This document shows, piece by piece, positions 5,507-12,773 of a stretch of 12,773 nucleotides of DNA (the first letter of the stretch is position 1; every line of letters starts with the position of its first letter). Below the pieces are notes generated by a model. It did not search any database. It was not told the origin of the DNA and was given only the letters and a program-made list of their open reading frames with translations. This stretch comes from Chrysochromulina parva (taxonomy: Eukaryota > Haptophyta > Prymnesiales > Chrysochromulinaceae). The position numbers and the translations under genes were made by a program. The stretch covers positions 1 to 12,773 of the forward strand of contig PJAB01001703.1 of assembly GCA_002887195.1 (NCBI GenBank). Direction: 5' to 3'.

Positions 5507-8342
5507 AGCCTGCTAAATCCTCGTGATAGCTCTTGCGCCCCCACCCCTCGAGCAGCTCTACTTCCTTGGCAGTCACGTCGCGCTGTCGACTTGCCCGCTT
5601 CTCACCCTCTTGAGCGCGTTGCAGCTGCGCGCGCATTCGGCTCAGGGCGGCTTGGACAGTAATCTCGCAGCGGCGATTCAGCTGCACGAAGCTCTGGTTG
5701 TTGCTTCCCATGTGCTTGGTGGTGAGGTCATCGATCTCCTGCTCCGTGGCTTTCGCCACGAGGGCCGCAGCCTGCGCAAATAGGGACTGCTGCTCCTGAA
5801 GCGTTCTTAGCCGTGCAAGCATGCGCTTCTCCCAGGATATGTCTAGTTCCATACGTCCCCGTACATTCGCTGGACGCGAGCGTGAGGGCGGAGCAGGTTG
5901 CCCCACGTCCAGCTTAGCCATCATAACCTCGCTCAGCGCCATGTCGGCGTTTGTCTGGCGCTCGTCGTTGACCACGGCTGGGTTGGTGCTCGGTCGCACC
6001 TCTACGATAACGAAGCCGCCCTCAAGGCGCGTGCGGTGCACTTCACACGTCATCAATGGCTCAAGGAGTACCGTGGCCTCGTCCCATGGCAGTTGGGCGA
6101 GCCAGTCGAAACTGGATTCCTTGCTGAAGCTGACACTTTGGCCTGCGGCGCCTTGCTGTAGCTCGAGCACCACCGCTCTACCCATCTCGGCCGCATGAGC
6201 AAACGCCTTGTCCTTGTGCCTTGTCGCAGTGGACAGCCCCAGGTGAACAGCGCCGCGGAAGTCGCTGAGACGAGCGATACAATTGTCATCGTCTTTCAGC
6301 GCCGCAGCAGTCGTCGGCGTAGCTTCGACGTGCATGGGCGACCGAAAAAAGCTGTCAGGGACGGGGGATGCCACGGCCAGGTAGACTACAGGCGTGCTGC
6401 AGAGCTTGGCAAGCTTGCTCAGTCCCAAGCTCAGGTGATGCATCGTCGTCGAGTACAGGTTACCGCAGCTGACGTCGTCCATGTAGCTGTCCAGAAGGGG
6501 GTGCTCCTGTCGCACACGTTTTTCGTGCAGAACACGAAGCGCGCACGCGTACTTCTGCGCCAGCGGGCCGGTGTACAAGCGCATAGCGCAAAGGGCCTCG
6601 AACCCGAGACCAGAATGATCTCCAAGTGCTGCGAGCTTCTTGTTGATGTTCGCAATCCCCTCGGTGAAGACCTCGGCATCCAAGGGCAGCACCCGCCTCG
6701 AGCCGAGTGCAGGCGGTGTTCGTAACTCGCCCTGGCCAGCGGGCCACGCACGAAGCCCGAGCAGTTGGAGAGCGGCCGGTGGATCAGTTACAAGGTAGTA
6801 CTCAAGCCGAGAGGTTGTTTCGATGCGTGCATCCGGCACTAGAAACTTTCGGTCCGAGTCGGTGGCAGCACAGTGCTCTCGCAAAATGGCGTCCATGCCA
6901 TCTGCTACTGGGCCGTTGTGCAATTCGTTGACGAGGGTTTCGAAACGTAGCGGAGCCGAGGCGCTGAATGACGGAATCCGCTGGAGTTCAACGAGTTTTT
7001 CTGTGCATTGGTCTTTATCGAGCCAGTCCGTGTCGTACCTGCCCTGACCGCTCGAAGCGGCTGCCCGTTGCTTAATGATTGTGCGGCCGGATTCGATCGT
7101 CGTCGCATCAGCACTCAGCTTCTGCAGCCCCTTCCAGATCGCATCCGTCAGCTCCTCTAGGATCGGCGATGAGCGCAGGACTGCGTTGACAGTCAACCGA
7201 CCAGTCGCATCGTTGCAGGAACCGAGAGCGCGCAGGAAAGCCCGACGGCCGCCTCCCTTCTGCAGGGCCACCGGACAGTGTGGATGTGCGACGAGAGCTT
7301 CGAAGGTGCGCGCCACGATTTTGTGAATGTTGAGCGACTCGAGAAATTCGTGGAAGTGCCAGGACGAGAGCTCATCCACGTCCGCGTCGAATGCTGAAGT
7401 GCTCTGGTCATTCTCACGGCGTGCTGCTTCCCATGTAGCCTCGACCACGGTACGTTGCTCTCCGAGCAACGCGACAGCGTCTTTTGCGAGCCTGATCCGG
7501 TCGAGCTCCTCATTCAGCTTACGGATCAACTCGAGATCGCTCTGCCGAGCGAGTTCCATACGCTCGAGATCTGCTCGGTGCATCTCGTGTTGGTGCTCCC
7601 ATGCCTCTCTGTGGCGCTTTTCTTGCTGTGTGCGCTCTGCCTCCGCAGCAGCCGTCTCAGCGAACCGTCGCTCGCGCTCCTTTTTCACCATGGCAAAGCT
7701 GACAGTGTGCCACATCGGGGAACTGGAGAGGTCAGCCTTAAAGCGCAAGGGCTTTCGGTTGCTCATCTCGACGTCTAGGGCAAGCGCCTCCTGCATGGTG
7801 GTGATCAATTTGGTTGCTTTCGCGAGCTGTTCCTGAGCTGTGTCGAACTCTGACTCGAGCATCTCTTTGGCAGCCAAGAGTTCGCTGACATGTTGTTTGA
7901 GCCGTGCAAGCTCCTCTCTGCGTTGTGTATCCTCTCGTCGGATTCGGGCACCAACGCTCTCCACAACTGGCCCTTTGAGTGGCGGTGTCGGGCTGAGGAA
8001 GCCCTCGAGCTGGGAAGCCGTCGAGGGTCCTCGTCGGAGAGACGTGCCGTCGAGGTGACGGGCTCCATGCTTGGACGTGTCTTTATACCAGAATGAAGGT
8101 GGTGCTGTGGGTGGATAATCCGCCATGGCCATCCGCAAACCTCCGTGATGCGCCGCTGTTCGAGGGCGATCTTGCGAACCCATGGACGACACCCCATTCG
8201 CGGGGCGCGGCGTCGTGGTCATAACGCGATGAAGGGGAGAGAAGGATTCCTCCCGTTGGTGGCTTTTCCCTTCCGAGGCCTTCTTGCGGAATGTTGCGGA
8301 ATCTTCGAAACCGCGTGTTGTGTGCTTACCTTCTCGCGTCAT
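5469..8342 (-). CDS. Coiled-coil protein with divergent ADP-ribosyltransferase-like central region
   Basis: 957 residues in one uninterrupted frame. Layout: disordered, basic N-terminus (1-125); charged coiled-coil stretches (about 130-185 and 218-310); a helical segment (about 328-410) including FHEFLESLNIHKIVARTFEA; a globular region (about 470-790); a C-terminal charged helical region (about 832-935). The globular region resembles the arginine ADP-ribosyltransferase-like domains common in haptophytes and dinoflagellates: MRLYTGPLAQKYA (587-599), VVYLAV (652-657), HLGLSTAT (700-707), ELQQG (727-731), WLAQLPWDEATVLLEPL (747-763), VIVEVRPSTN (778-787). This rests on remembered patterns. The NAD-binding Arg expected after VY is absent (YLA), the S-T-x motif survives as STAT, and the E-x-E motif appears as E-A-T, so transferase activity is doubtful. 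Starts are ATG 8342 or ATG 8222 (residue 41); a donor-like AAGGTAAGC follows the first. Cellular role unknown. Confidence 0.72.
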   Translation of the reverse strand: MTREGKHTTRGFEDSATFRKKASEGKSHQREESFSPLHRVMTTTPRPANGVSSMGSQDRPRTAAHHGGLRMAMADYPPTAPPSFWYKDTSKHGARHLDGTSLRRGPSTASQLEGFLSPTPPLKGPVVESVGARIRREDTQRREELARLKQHVSELLAAKEMLESEFDTAQEQLAKATKLITTMQEALALDVEMSNRKPLRFKADLSSSPMWHTVSFAMVKKERERRFAETAAAEAERTQQEKRHREAWEHQHEMHRADLERMELARQSDLELIRKLNEELDRIRLAKDAVALLGEQRTVVEATWEAARRENDQSTSAFDADVDELSSWHFHEFLESLNIHKIVARTFEALVAHPHCPVALQKGGGRRAFLRALGSCNDATGRLTVNAVLRSSPILEELTDAIWKGLQKLSADATTIESGRTIIKQRAAASSGQGRYDTDWLDKDQCTEKLVELQRIPSFSASAPLRFETLVNELHNGPVADGMDAILREHCAATDSDRKFLVPDARIETTSRLEYYLVTDPPAALQLLGLRAWPAGQGELRTPPALGSRRVLPLDAEVFTEGIANINKKLAALGDHSGLGFEALCAMRLYTGPLAQKYACALRVLHEKRVRQEHPLLDSYMDDVSCGNLYSTTMHHLSLGLSKLAKLCSTPVVYLAVASPVPDSFFRSPMHVEATPTTAAALKDDDNCIARLSDFRGAVHLGLSTATRHKDKAFAHAAEMGRAVVLELQQGAAGQSVSFSKESSFDWLAQLPWDEATVLLEPLMTCEVHRTRLEGGFVIVEVRPSTNPAVVNDERQTNADMALSEVMMAKLDVGQPAPPSRSRPANVRGRMELDISWEKRMLARLRTLQEQQSLFAQAAALVAKATEQEIDDLTTKHMGSNNQSFVQLNRRCEITVQAALSRMRAQLQRAQEGEKRASRQRDVTAKEVELLEGWGRKSYHEDLAGSLEPMLRMARQW

Positions 8343-8411
8343 CGCTTGAAAAGCGTGGCCGCGTGTCGCCTGGCAGCAACGGAATTTCGATACATCTTTT
8401 TCCTGTATTGA

Positions 8412-8418
8412 CTTTATA
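8412..8418 (-). promoter_or_regulatory. TATA-like element upstream of the coiled-coil/ART-like gene
   Basis: The minus strand reads TATAAAG here, about 70 nt upstream of the ATG at 8342. That spacing would give a short 5' UTR of roughly 40 nt if transcription starts about 25-30 nt downstream. It is the best TATA match in the 175-bp gap between this gene and the IQGAP-like gene. Assignment by position only. Confidence 0.35.
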
Positions 8419-8430
8419 GCTTTCGATAGC

Positions 8431-8452
8431 TTTAGTTACAATTTAGTTACAA
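8431..8452 (-). repeat. Perfect 11-bp tandem duplication carrying two TGTAA motifs
   Basis: TTTAGTTACAA occurs twice back to back (8431-8441 and 8442-8452). On the minus strand each copy contains TGTAA, lying about 70-80 nt past the stop of the IQGAP-like gene. This may be a doubled poly(A) signal for that gene. Confidence 0.5.
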
Positions 8453-8517
8453 AGATTCAGATTAAACCGCCCTGCGCCCCACCCCGCGCTCAGCTGCTTC
8501 CGGCATTCGGGGAGGCG

Positions 8518-11500
8518 TCACTTGCGGCGCGCGTAAAACTTGTCGTCGATGAGCTGGAGCAGCGGCTTCACTTGAATTTCGACGCCCTCTTCCTCGAAGG
8601 CTCGCACGCCCTCGGAGCTCATCTTGAGGAGCTCATCGAGCCGCAGGCTTGCTTCCCACATGACGCGCCCACGGACGACTGCCGATATGTTGATCTCGCT
8701 CTGGGCCTTGAGCTCAAAGGTGAACGAGGCGCGCGGCCAGTATTTGGCGACGAGCTTGGGGTCGACCCCCTCGATCTCGGGCATCGTGCCCTTGGCAAAA
8801 AACTCCTTCTTGTGCAGCTTGTCCGAGGTGCAGACGTACTTGTCGGGAAGGGTACCGCCCTTGCCCCCGCTGACACTCGGGCGCACCGCCTCGAGTGTGC
8901 GCGTGTACATCTGGATATTCTCCTCGAGCGCCGCCGCCGCCGAGCGCAGCCGCTCGGCCGAGGACTCGTACCGTGCCAGTTGCCTGTGCAGGTAGCGCAC
9001 GCTCTGCGCCTCGTCATCGGCGGCGAACACGAGGGGCCACGCGGCGCCGTCGGCGCTAATGTGGAGGCGCGCAAGCTCGCGATTGAAGGCGCCAAGCCGC
9101 TCGACGCAAGAGGGCTCGCCGTGCTCCGACGGCGTGGCCCTGGCAGCCCGCAGCGACAGCTCGGTATGGAGCGCTGCCCAGGTGAGAGCCGCAGCCTTTT
9201 TGGGATCGGTGGCTGCCGAGGCGGCGCTTCGCAGCTCTTCAGCCAGCGGCGGCACCTCTGGGACCGCACACAGCAGGCTGCGAAGTGCCGAGCGCGCCGC
9301 CGCAGCGCATGGCTCGGCTCCAATCGCCCCAATGGGCAGCAGCGGCACCCCGCCGATGCTCGAACCCCGCCGGTGAATCCCCGCCACGCTCGCGTCGCCG
9401 GTGACAAGAGACTTGGAGGCCCGGGAAGCTTTGGCGCTCCCATGGAGCGAGCCGGAGCGGCCGAGGCCTCCAGCCCCGTCCCATGCAGCTGGCTCGTCCT
9501 CCTCTAGCTGTAACGCAACGGGCGGCGCCATGTTGAGCGAGAGCTCACAGTCGTCTTCCTTGGCGATCTTGGCGTCGTGGGGTGGCGGCAGGCCGCTGAG
9601 GGCTTCCCTGGCGGCGGGGTGGATCTGGTCGGCCTGGTGCGCGACCATCAATACATGCAGCTGGTGCAGTTCCGAGACTGAGATGCGCACGAAGCGCTGT
9701 GCCTCGTGCGCACGTAGCGTGCTCAAGTACCGTTTGAGCTGTAGCTCGCGCATAGAGAGTTCCGGAACGTCAATGAGCGCGTCGAAGTAACGCCACAGGC
9801 GGGGCACGTTCGCAGTGATGAACGGGTTGAGCGGCGCGAGCTCCGTCTCCTTCCCGAGTTGGCCAAAGAGCACATGGTTCGAGAGCGCTTGCAACACCTT
9901 GGCCACGATGGTGAGGTTCCGACGCATCTGCTTCGAAGGGGCCGTCCTTGCAAGTCCGATGGTCTCGGGAGCCACGATGCGTGGGTTGATGTAGCGCAAG
10001 AAGACGAAGCCGCCGAGCAGCGAGTAGATGGTTTGCGCATCGGCGCCGGTCGCAGCGCCGAAGCGCTTCTTCGCGAGAGTGAACACCGTCTTCGCAATCC
10101 AACGAGTGCCAAATGGTAACGCTTCGATAGCGGCGGGTGAGGTGAGCGCCTCGAGGAAGACGGAGGCCACGCCGCGCAAGCGCTCGAGACGACGAGCCAC
10201 CTCGGCTGCCACCTCGGGGATGGCGGCCGTCTCTTCCGATGAGCGCATGGGTAACGCTCGCACGAGCTCCACACGCTCCTCGCCCGAGATCGGGTCAAGC
10301 TCCGGTCGAGATCGGGTCGAGATCGGGTCGAGCTCTGGGGCGCTTAGGACGCCGGACACGAGAAGCTCTCGGTAGACTGCAAGCGGCTGTACCTCGAGTG
10401 AGAAGTCGTCTCCCTCCGCGAGCAGCGCCTTGATGGGCGCCTGCAGCACTGCCACGAGCGCCTCGCGCCCAGGCTCGCGCTGGTTGTACCTGGACATGAG
10501 CTCGGTGAGCGCCGTATTGTCACGCATGAAAGTCGCCTTGTCAGCGGCCTTCTGAACCTCTAGCTCGAGGGACTCTCCGAAGAGAGTGAGGAGCAACATG
10601 TCATCGTCCTCATCATGCATGTCAGCGTACAGGACGTCGAGGATGAGGTGGAGCAGCTGCGGCCTGCCTCTGTGCTCGACGCTCATCAGCAGCTCTGCCA
10701 GCCACCACGGGTTGACCCTTATTAGGTAGGTCAACGTCTCAAACTTGCTTCGCTCATCCGCAGACAGGGCTGCCTGGTGGCACGCTCTAGCTGGGGAGCG
10801 TGTCGCCCCGCCGCCGAGCCATGCACGTGACTTGTCCTCCACTTCCATTCGATGACGAATGTGCAGTGCAATGAGCCGCGTGAGCTCATGTAGCTCCGAC
10901 TGCAGCGCGTGCGAGTGGCGCGCTGCAGTGAGCATCTCGGCCTTGAGCTTGCACACACGTGCGCCGAGCGCTGCGCTGTCGGCCGAGCTGCTTGGGCCAC
11001 TCACCGCCGCTGCCATCGATGGTGCCTCGCGGCACAGCGTATGCAGTTCCGTCAGACTCGACGCGGCCGCCTGGAGGTTGAACGTGGCGATCGCGGCGCG
11101 CGCGCTGGCTGCATACGCCTGCACGGACTCGCAGCTCGGTTCGGCGCGCACGCTCGAGAGGCATGCCGACTCGTGCGAGCGCAATGCCTCGTCCGCAGAG
11201 GGCAGCTTAGCCAGGGCGGCCTCGATGGCCGATGGCGCAGGTGATGCAGTCGTAGGCTCAAACCTCGTCTCGCCAGACTCCTGGTTCCAAAAGTACACAT
11301 CGCCGTTCGCATCGGGCACCTCGGCCCATCCCTCAGGCAGCGGCAGCCGCTCCGTTGGAAGCCGCAGCCGCTCCGTTGGAAGCTGCGGAGGCGGAGGGCC
11401 GGTCGGATGTGCAGGTGGCGGAGTGTTGGGTGTACCGAAATTGAGTGTCGTATCAGGCTGCCAGCGCCCAAGGAGCACGTCACCATCGTCCTCGTCGGAG

Positions 11501-11610
11501 CATGCCCACAGCGTCTGGCCGTTCTCGACAGTGTAGCGCAAACCTTCGACGGTCTCGTAGTGCGCCATCAGTGTGGTCGGCGCTGAGACGTCCGTGTGAA
11601 CTCTGCGCAT
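8518..11610 (-). CDS. IQGAP-related RasGAP-domain protein with WW-like motif
   Basis: 1030 residues from the ATG at 11610; the frame continues to a TTG at 11640, and a second in-frame ATG lies at 11568. Expected to bind small GTPases of the Ras or Rho type and act on actin or cytokinesis, as IQGAPs do. Domains, numbered from 11610: WW-like motif LPEGW...YFWN...TRFEP (about 91-119) with Phe117 replacing the second Trp; helical region (about 125-290); RasGAP domain (about 335-620) containing FLRYINPRIVAPE (537-549) and VPEL (615-618); Ser-rich linker (about 680-760); IQGAP C-terminal domain (about 875-1030) ending in LLQLIDDKFYARRK. No calponin-homology domain or clear IQ motif is present, which resembles the short Dictyostelium IQGAP-related proteins (DGAP1/GAPA). 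Arg363 (10522-10524) in FMRDNT sits where RasGAPs have the arginine finger; metazoan IQGAPs have Thr there. Confidence 0.88.
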   Translation of the reverse strand: MRRVHTDVSAPTTLMAHYETVEGLRYTVENGQTLWACSDEDDGDVLLGRWQPDTTLNFGTPNTPPPAHPTGPPPPQLPTERLRLPTERLPLPEGWAEVPDANGDVYFWNQESGETRFEPTTASPAPSAIEAALAKLPSADEALRSHESACLSSVRAEPSCESVQAYAASARAAIATFNLQAAASSLTELHTLCREAPSMAAAVSGPSSSADSAALGARVCKLKAEMLTAARHSHALQSELHELTRLIALHIRHRMEVEDKSRAWLGGGATRSPARACHQAALSADERSKFETLTYLIRVNPWWLAELLMSVEHRGRPQLLHLILDVLYADMHDEDDDMLLLTLFGESLELEVQKAADKATFMRDNTALTELMSRYNQREPGREALVAVLQAPIKALLAEGDDFSLEVQPLAVYRELLVSGVLSAPELDPISTRSRPELDPISGEERVELVRALPMRSSEETAAIPEVAAEVARRLERLRGVASVFLEALTSPAAIEALPFGTRWIAKTVFTLAKKRFGAATGADAQTIYSLLGGFVFLRYINPRIVAPETIGLARTAPSKQMRRNLTIVAKVLQALSNHVLFGQLGKETELAPLNPFITANVPRLWRYFDALIDVPELSMRELQLKRYLSTLRAHEAQRFVRISVSELHQLHVLMVAHQADQIHPAAREALSGLPPPHDAKIAKEDDCELSLNMAPPVALQLEEDEPAAWDGAGGLGRSGSLHGSAKASRASKSLVTGDASVAGIHRRGSSIGGVPLLPIGAIGAEPCAAAARSALRSLLCAVPEVPPLAEELRSAASAATDPKKAAALTWAALHTELSLRAARATPSEHGEPSCVERLGAFNRELARLHISADGAAWPLVFAADDEAQSVRYLHRQLARYESSAERLRSAAAALEENIQMYTRTLEAVRPSVSGGKGGTLPDKYVCTSDKLHKKEFFAKGTMPEIEGVDPKLVAKYWPRASFTFELKAQSEINISAVVRGRVMWEASLRLDELLKMSSEGVRAFEEEGVEIQVKPLLQLIDDKFYARRK
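10286..10336 (-). repeat. Short internal repeat in the IQGAP-like gene (ELDPIS twice)
   Basis: GAGATCGGGTC-type units recur in this stretch of the plus strand. On the minus strand they encode two ELDPIS motifs, at residues 426-431 and 437-442, in a linker between the two halves of the RasGAP domain. In frame and probably a flexible insert. Confidence 0.7.
11343..11383 (-). repeat. 21-bp tandem repeat encoding LPTERLR twice
   Basis: GCAGCCGCTCCGTTGGAAGC occurs at 11343-11362 and again at 11364-11383, period 21 bp. It encodes LPTERLR followed by LPTERLP, directly before the WW-like motif and after a proline-rich stretch. A small in-frame expansion. Confidence 0.85.
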
Positions 11611-11626
11611 ACAAAATGTGCGTCGT

Positions 11627-11646
11627 CCAATCACTTCCAATCACTT
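11627..11646. promoter_or_regulatory. Tandem CCAAT motif between divergent genes
   Basis: CCAATCACTT occurs twice back to back at 11627-11636 and 11637-11646. It lies 17 nt upstream of the IQGAP-like ATG and about 140 nt upstream of the ATG of the plus-strand membrane protein. CCAAT is a common NF-Y site and works in either orientation, so a shared bidirectional promoter is plausible. It is also close enough to the minus-strand start to fall in its 5' UTR. Confidence 0.4.
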
Positions 11647-11783
11647 CGGATTCCTGAAGTCTCACGTCCTCTGCATCGAGGCCCCATCTGAGCCATGACG
11701 ATCCTCTCGTTCACGCACCCGCAGCAAACTTCGTTTTGGAGTTTCCGGTGGACCCCCAAACCCGGCATCCCCGACGGCACGTC

Positions 11784-12485
11784 ATGTTGCGACCGCCGTC
11801 GCCGCCACAATCGCCTGTCGTAGCGGCACCGCCGCTGCCGCTGCATCCGACCTGCACAAACACGTGCAACTACGCATCCGACTCGAATTGCGACGACGGC
11901 GGCTCCGGCGCAGCTAGTGTTGACTGCGAGTACGGCACCGATTGCTTCGACTGCGGTCCGCGCGTCTCGCCGCCGCCACATCCGCCGCGTCCACCGCCAC
12001 GCCCTCCCGCGCCGCCTGTATCGCCGCTCCCTCCGTTAGCGCCGCCATCGCCGCCCCGGTCACCGCCAGCGCCGCTCCTCGGCACGCCACGGCCTCCCAC
12101 GCCTGTGCGGCTCACGAGCGACTGCAGTGAAGGCCAAGGCGGGATCACAAGCGGTCGCGTGCTCGAGTGTGCGGAGTTGCTCTTGCTCGGGCCGACGCTG
12201 GGCCCACTGATCTTGGGCGCGTTGGTGCTCGTCCTACTTCTCGTGGGCGCCGTCCTCTGCATCCTCGTCATCCGGCGCCGGCGCGCTGCAGCTGCGAACA
12301 TCTCGCGCGCGAGATCAGCTCTCGGTGTGAGCTGTGGGATGGATGACCTCGACGAACCTTCTGCTATGGACGTGGAGCTAAACGACGCGGCCAAGGCGGC
12401 GATGTCATCCTCTCCGATTCCTGGGCACACTGGTGTAGTGTGTGAAAGTCCAATGCAGACATCTAAAGCGAAGAGTGAGGACTGA
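11784..12485 (+). CDS. Cys-motif, proline-rich, single-pass membrane protein
   Basis: 233 residues from the ATG at 11784; the frame is open further upstream without an ATG. Order: short Pro-rich start; six-cysteine motif (Cys24, 28, 36, 48, 54, 57) of the form C-x3-C-x7-C-x11-C-x5-C-x2-C with CDDGG and YGTDC; Pro-rich stretch (about 62-108); one hydrophobic helix (about 140-163); RRRR (164-167); acidic, Ser-rich tail. Basic residues after the helix suggest that the cysteine and proline part faces outside or the lumen and the tail is cytosolic. The Cys motif recurs in haptophyte surface-type proteins as I remember them and loosely resembles a Notch/LNR calcium-binding repeat. No signal peptide is visible, so a 5' exon may be missing. 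The neighbouring IQGAP-like gene is divergent and may share its promoter. Function unknown. Confidence 0.75.
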   Translation: MLRPPSPPQSPVVAAPPLPLHPTCTNTCNYASDSNCDDGGSGAASVDCEYGTDCFDCGPRVSPPPHPPRPPPRPPAPPVSPLPPLAPPSPPRSPPAPLLGTPRPPTPVRLTSDCSEGQGGITSGRVLECAELLLLGPTLGPLILGALVLVLLLVGAVLCILVIRRRRAAAANISRARSALGVSCGMDDLDEPSAMDVELNDAAKAAMSSSPIPGHTGVVCESPMQTSKAKSED

Positions 12486-12773
12486 CGACTGAGGCCTTAG
12501 CTGTTAGCTCTTACGCGTCTTAAACGTCACGTTCTAGTCTTAGTACAGAGCTCCGAGTCACCGTACCGGTGCATGGCCGCGTGTAGGACTGGGGGGAAAT
12601 GTTCCAGCTCATACGACTATACTTACTGCTGCAATTGCCTAATTCTCTCGCAGTGCCACTGATCTCTGATCACTGATGAGACCCGCGAGTCCCTAACCCG
12701 GGGATCTGGGACACCTTGTGGACACCCAAAGCTGAAAAAGCCGAGTTCTGGAACACCCTCCTTTTTTTCTCTA
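12486..12773. other. 3' flank of the membrane-protein gene; no gene seen
   Basis: These 288 bp to the window end contain no convincing coding frame or RNA. GATCTCTGATCACTGATGAG at about 12661-12680 holds short GATC/CTGAT repetitions, and the window ends in a T-rich run. No TGTAA or AATAAA was found close behind the stop. Confidence 0.5.

Noticed and set aside
5272..5544. 90-codon minus-strand frame running through both copies of the tandem duplication
   Set aside because: Its apparent repeats come from the DNA duplication read in a different frame; no start context or domain.
8572..9507. 311-codon plus-strand open frame opposite the IQGAP-like gene
   Set aside because: It lies wholly antisense to a clear IQGAP C-terminal domain, has biased Arg/Gly/Leu content and no domain; typical antisense openness of GC-rich coding DNA.
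1..12773. Bacterial operon or mobile-element interpretation
   Set aside because: No ribosome-binding-site pattern, transposase, terminal repeats or integrase; domain content and the intron are eukaryotic.

Overview
The window looks like nuclear DNA of a unicellular eukaryotic alga, most likely a haptophyte (confidence about 0.65). The reasons are high GC, eukaryotic domain architectures (IQGAP-type RasGAP, EF-hands, coiled coils), at least one GT-AG intron, no bacterial operon signals, and a Cys-motif / proline-rich / single-helix protein of a kind I associate with haptophyte genomes. The lineage call rests on remembered family patterns, not on a search.

Layout: (1) 1-1591, plus strand: a spliced EF-hand/coiled-coil protein, possibly cut at its 5' end by the window edge, with three in-frame 84-bp tandem repeats in exon 1. 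(2) 1978-3078, plus: an aspartoacylase-family zinc amidohydrolase with a short hydrophobic leader. (3) 3147-5039, minus: a sugar-porter-type MFS transporter, convergent with (2) across only 68 bp. (4) 5469-8342, minus: a 957-residue protein with coiled coils at both ends and a central region that I read as a divergent ADP-ribosyltransferase-like domain lacking its signature catalytic residues. Its stop codon lies inside an almost perfect 81/79-bp tandem duplication. (5) 8518-11610, minus: an IQGAP-related protein with a WW-like motif, a RasGAP domain and an IQGAP C-terminal domain, but no calponin-homology domain and no evident IQ motifs. (6) 11784-12485, plus, divergent from (5): a Cys-motif, proline-rich, single-pass membrane protein. 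The short gap between (5) and (6) holds a doubled CCAAT motif.

Genes 2 to 6 each read as one long uninterrupted frame, so the region is intron-poor and compact. I see no shared pathway. Calcium binding (1), Ras/Rho-type signalling and cytoskeleton (5) and a possible ADP-ribose-related scaffold (4) are broadly signalling functions; (2) and (3) are metabolic or transport genes; (6) is probably surface-facing. I found no RNA genes, CRISPR arrays, transposases or viral genes.
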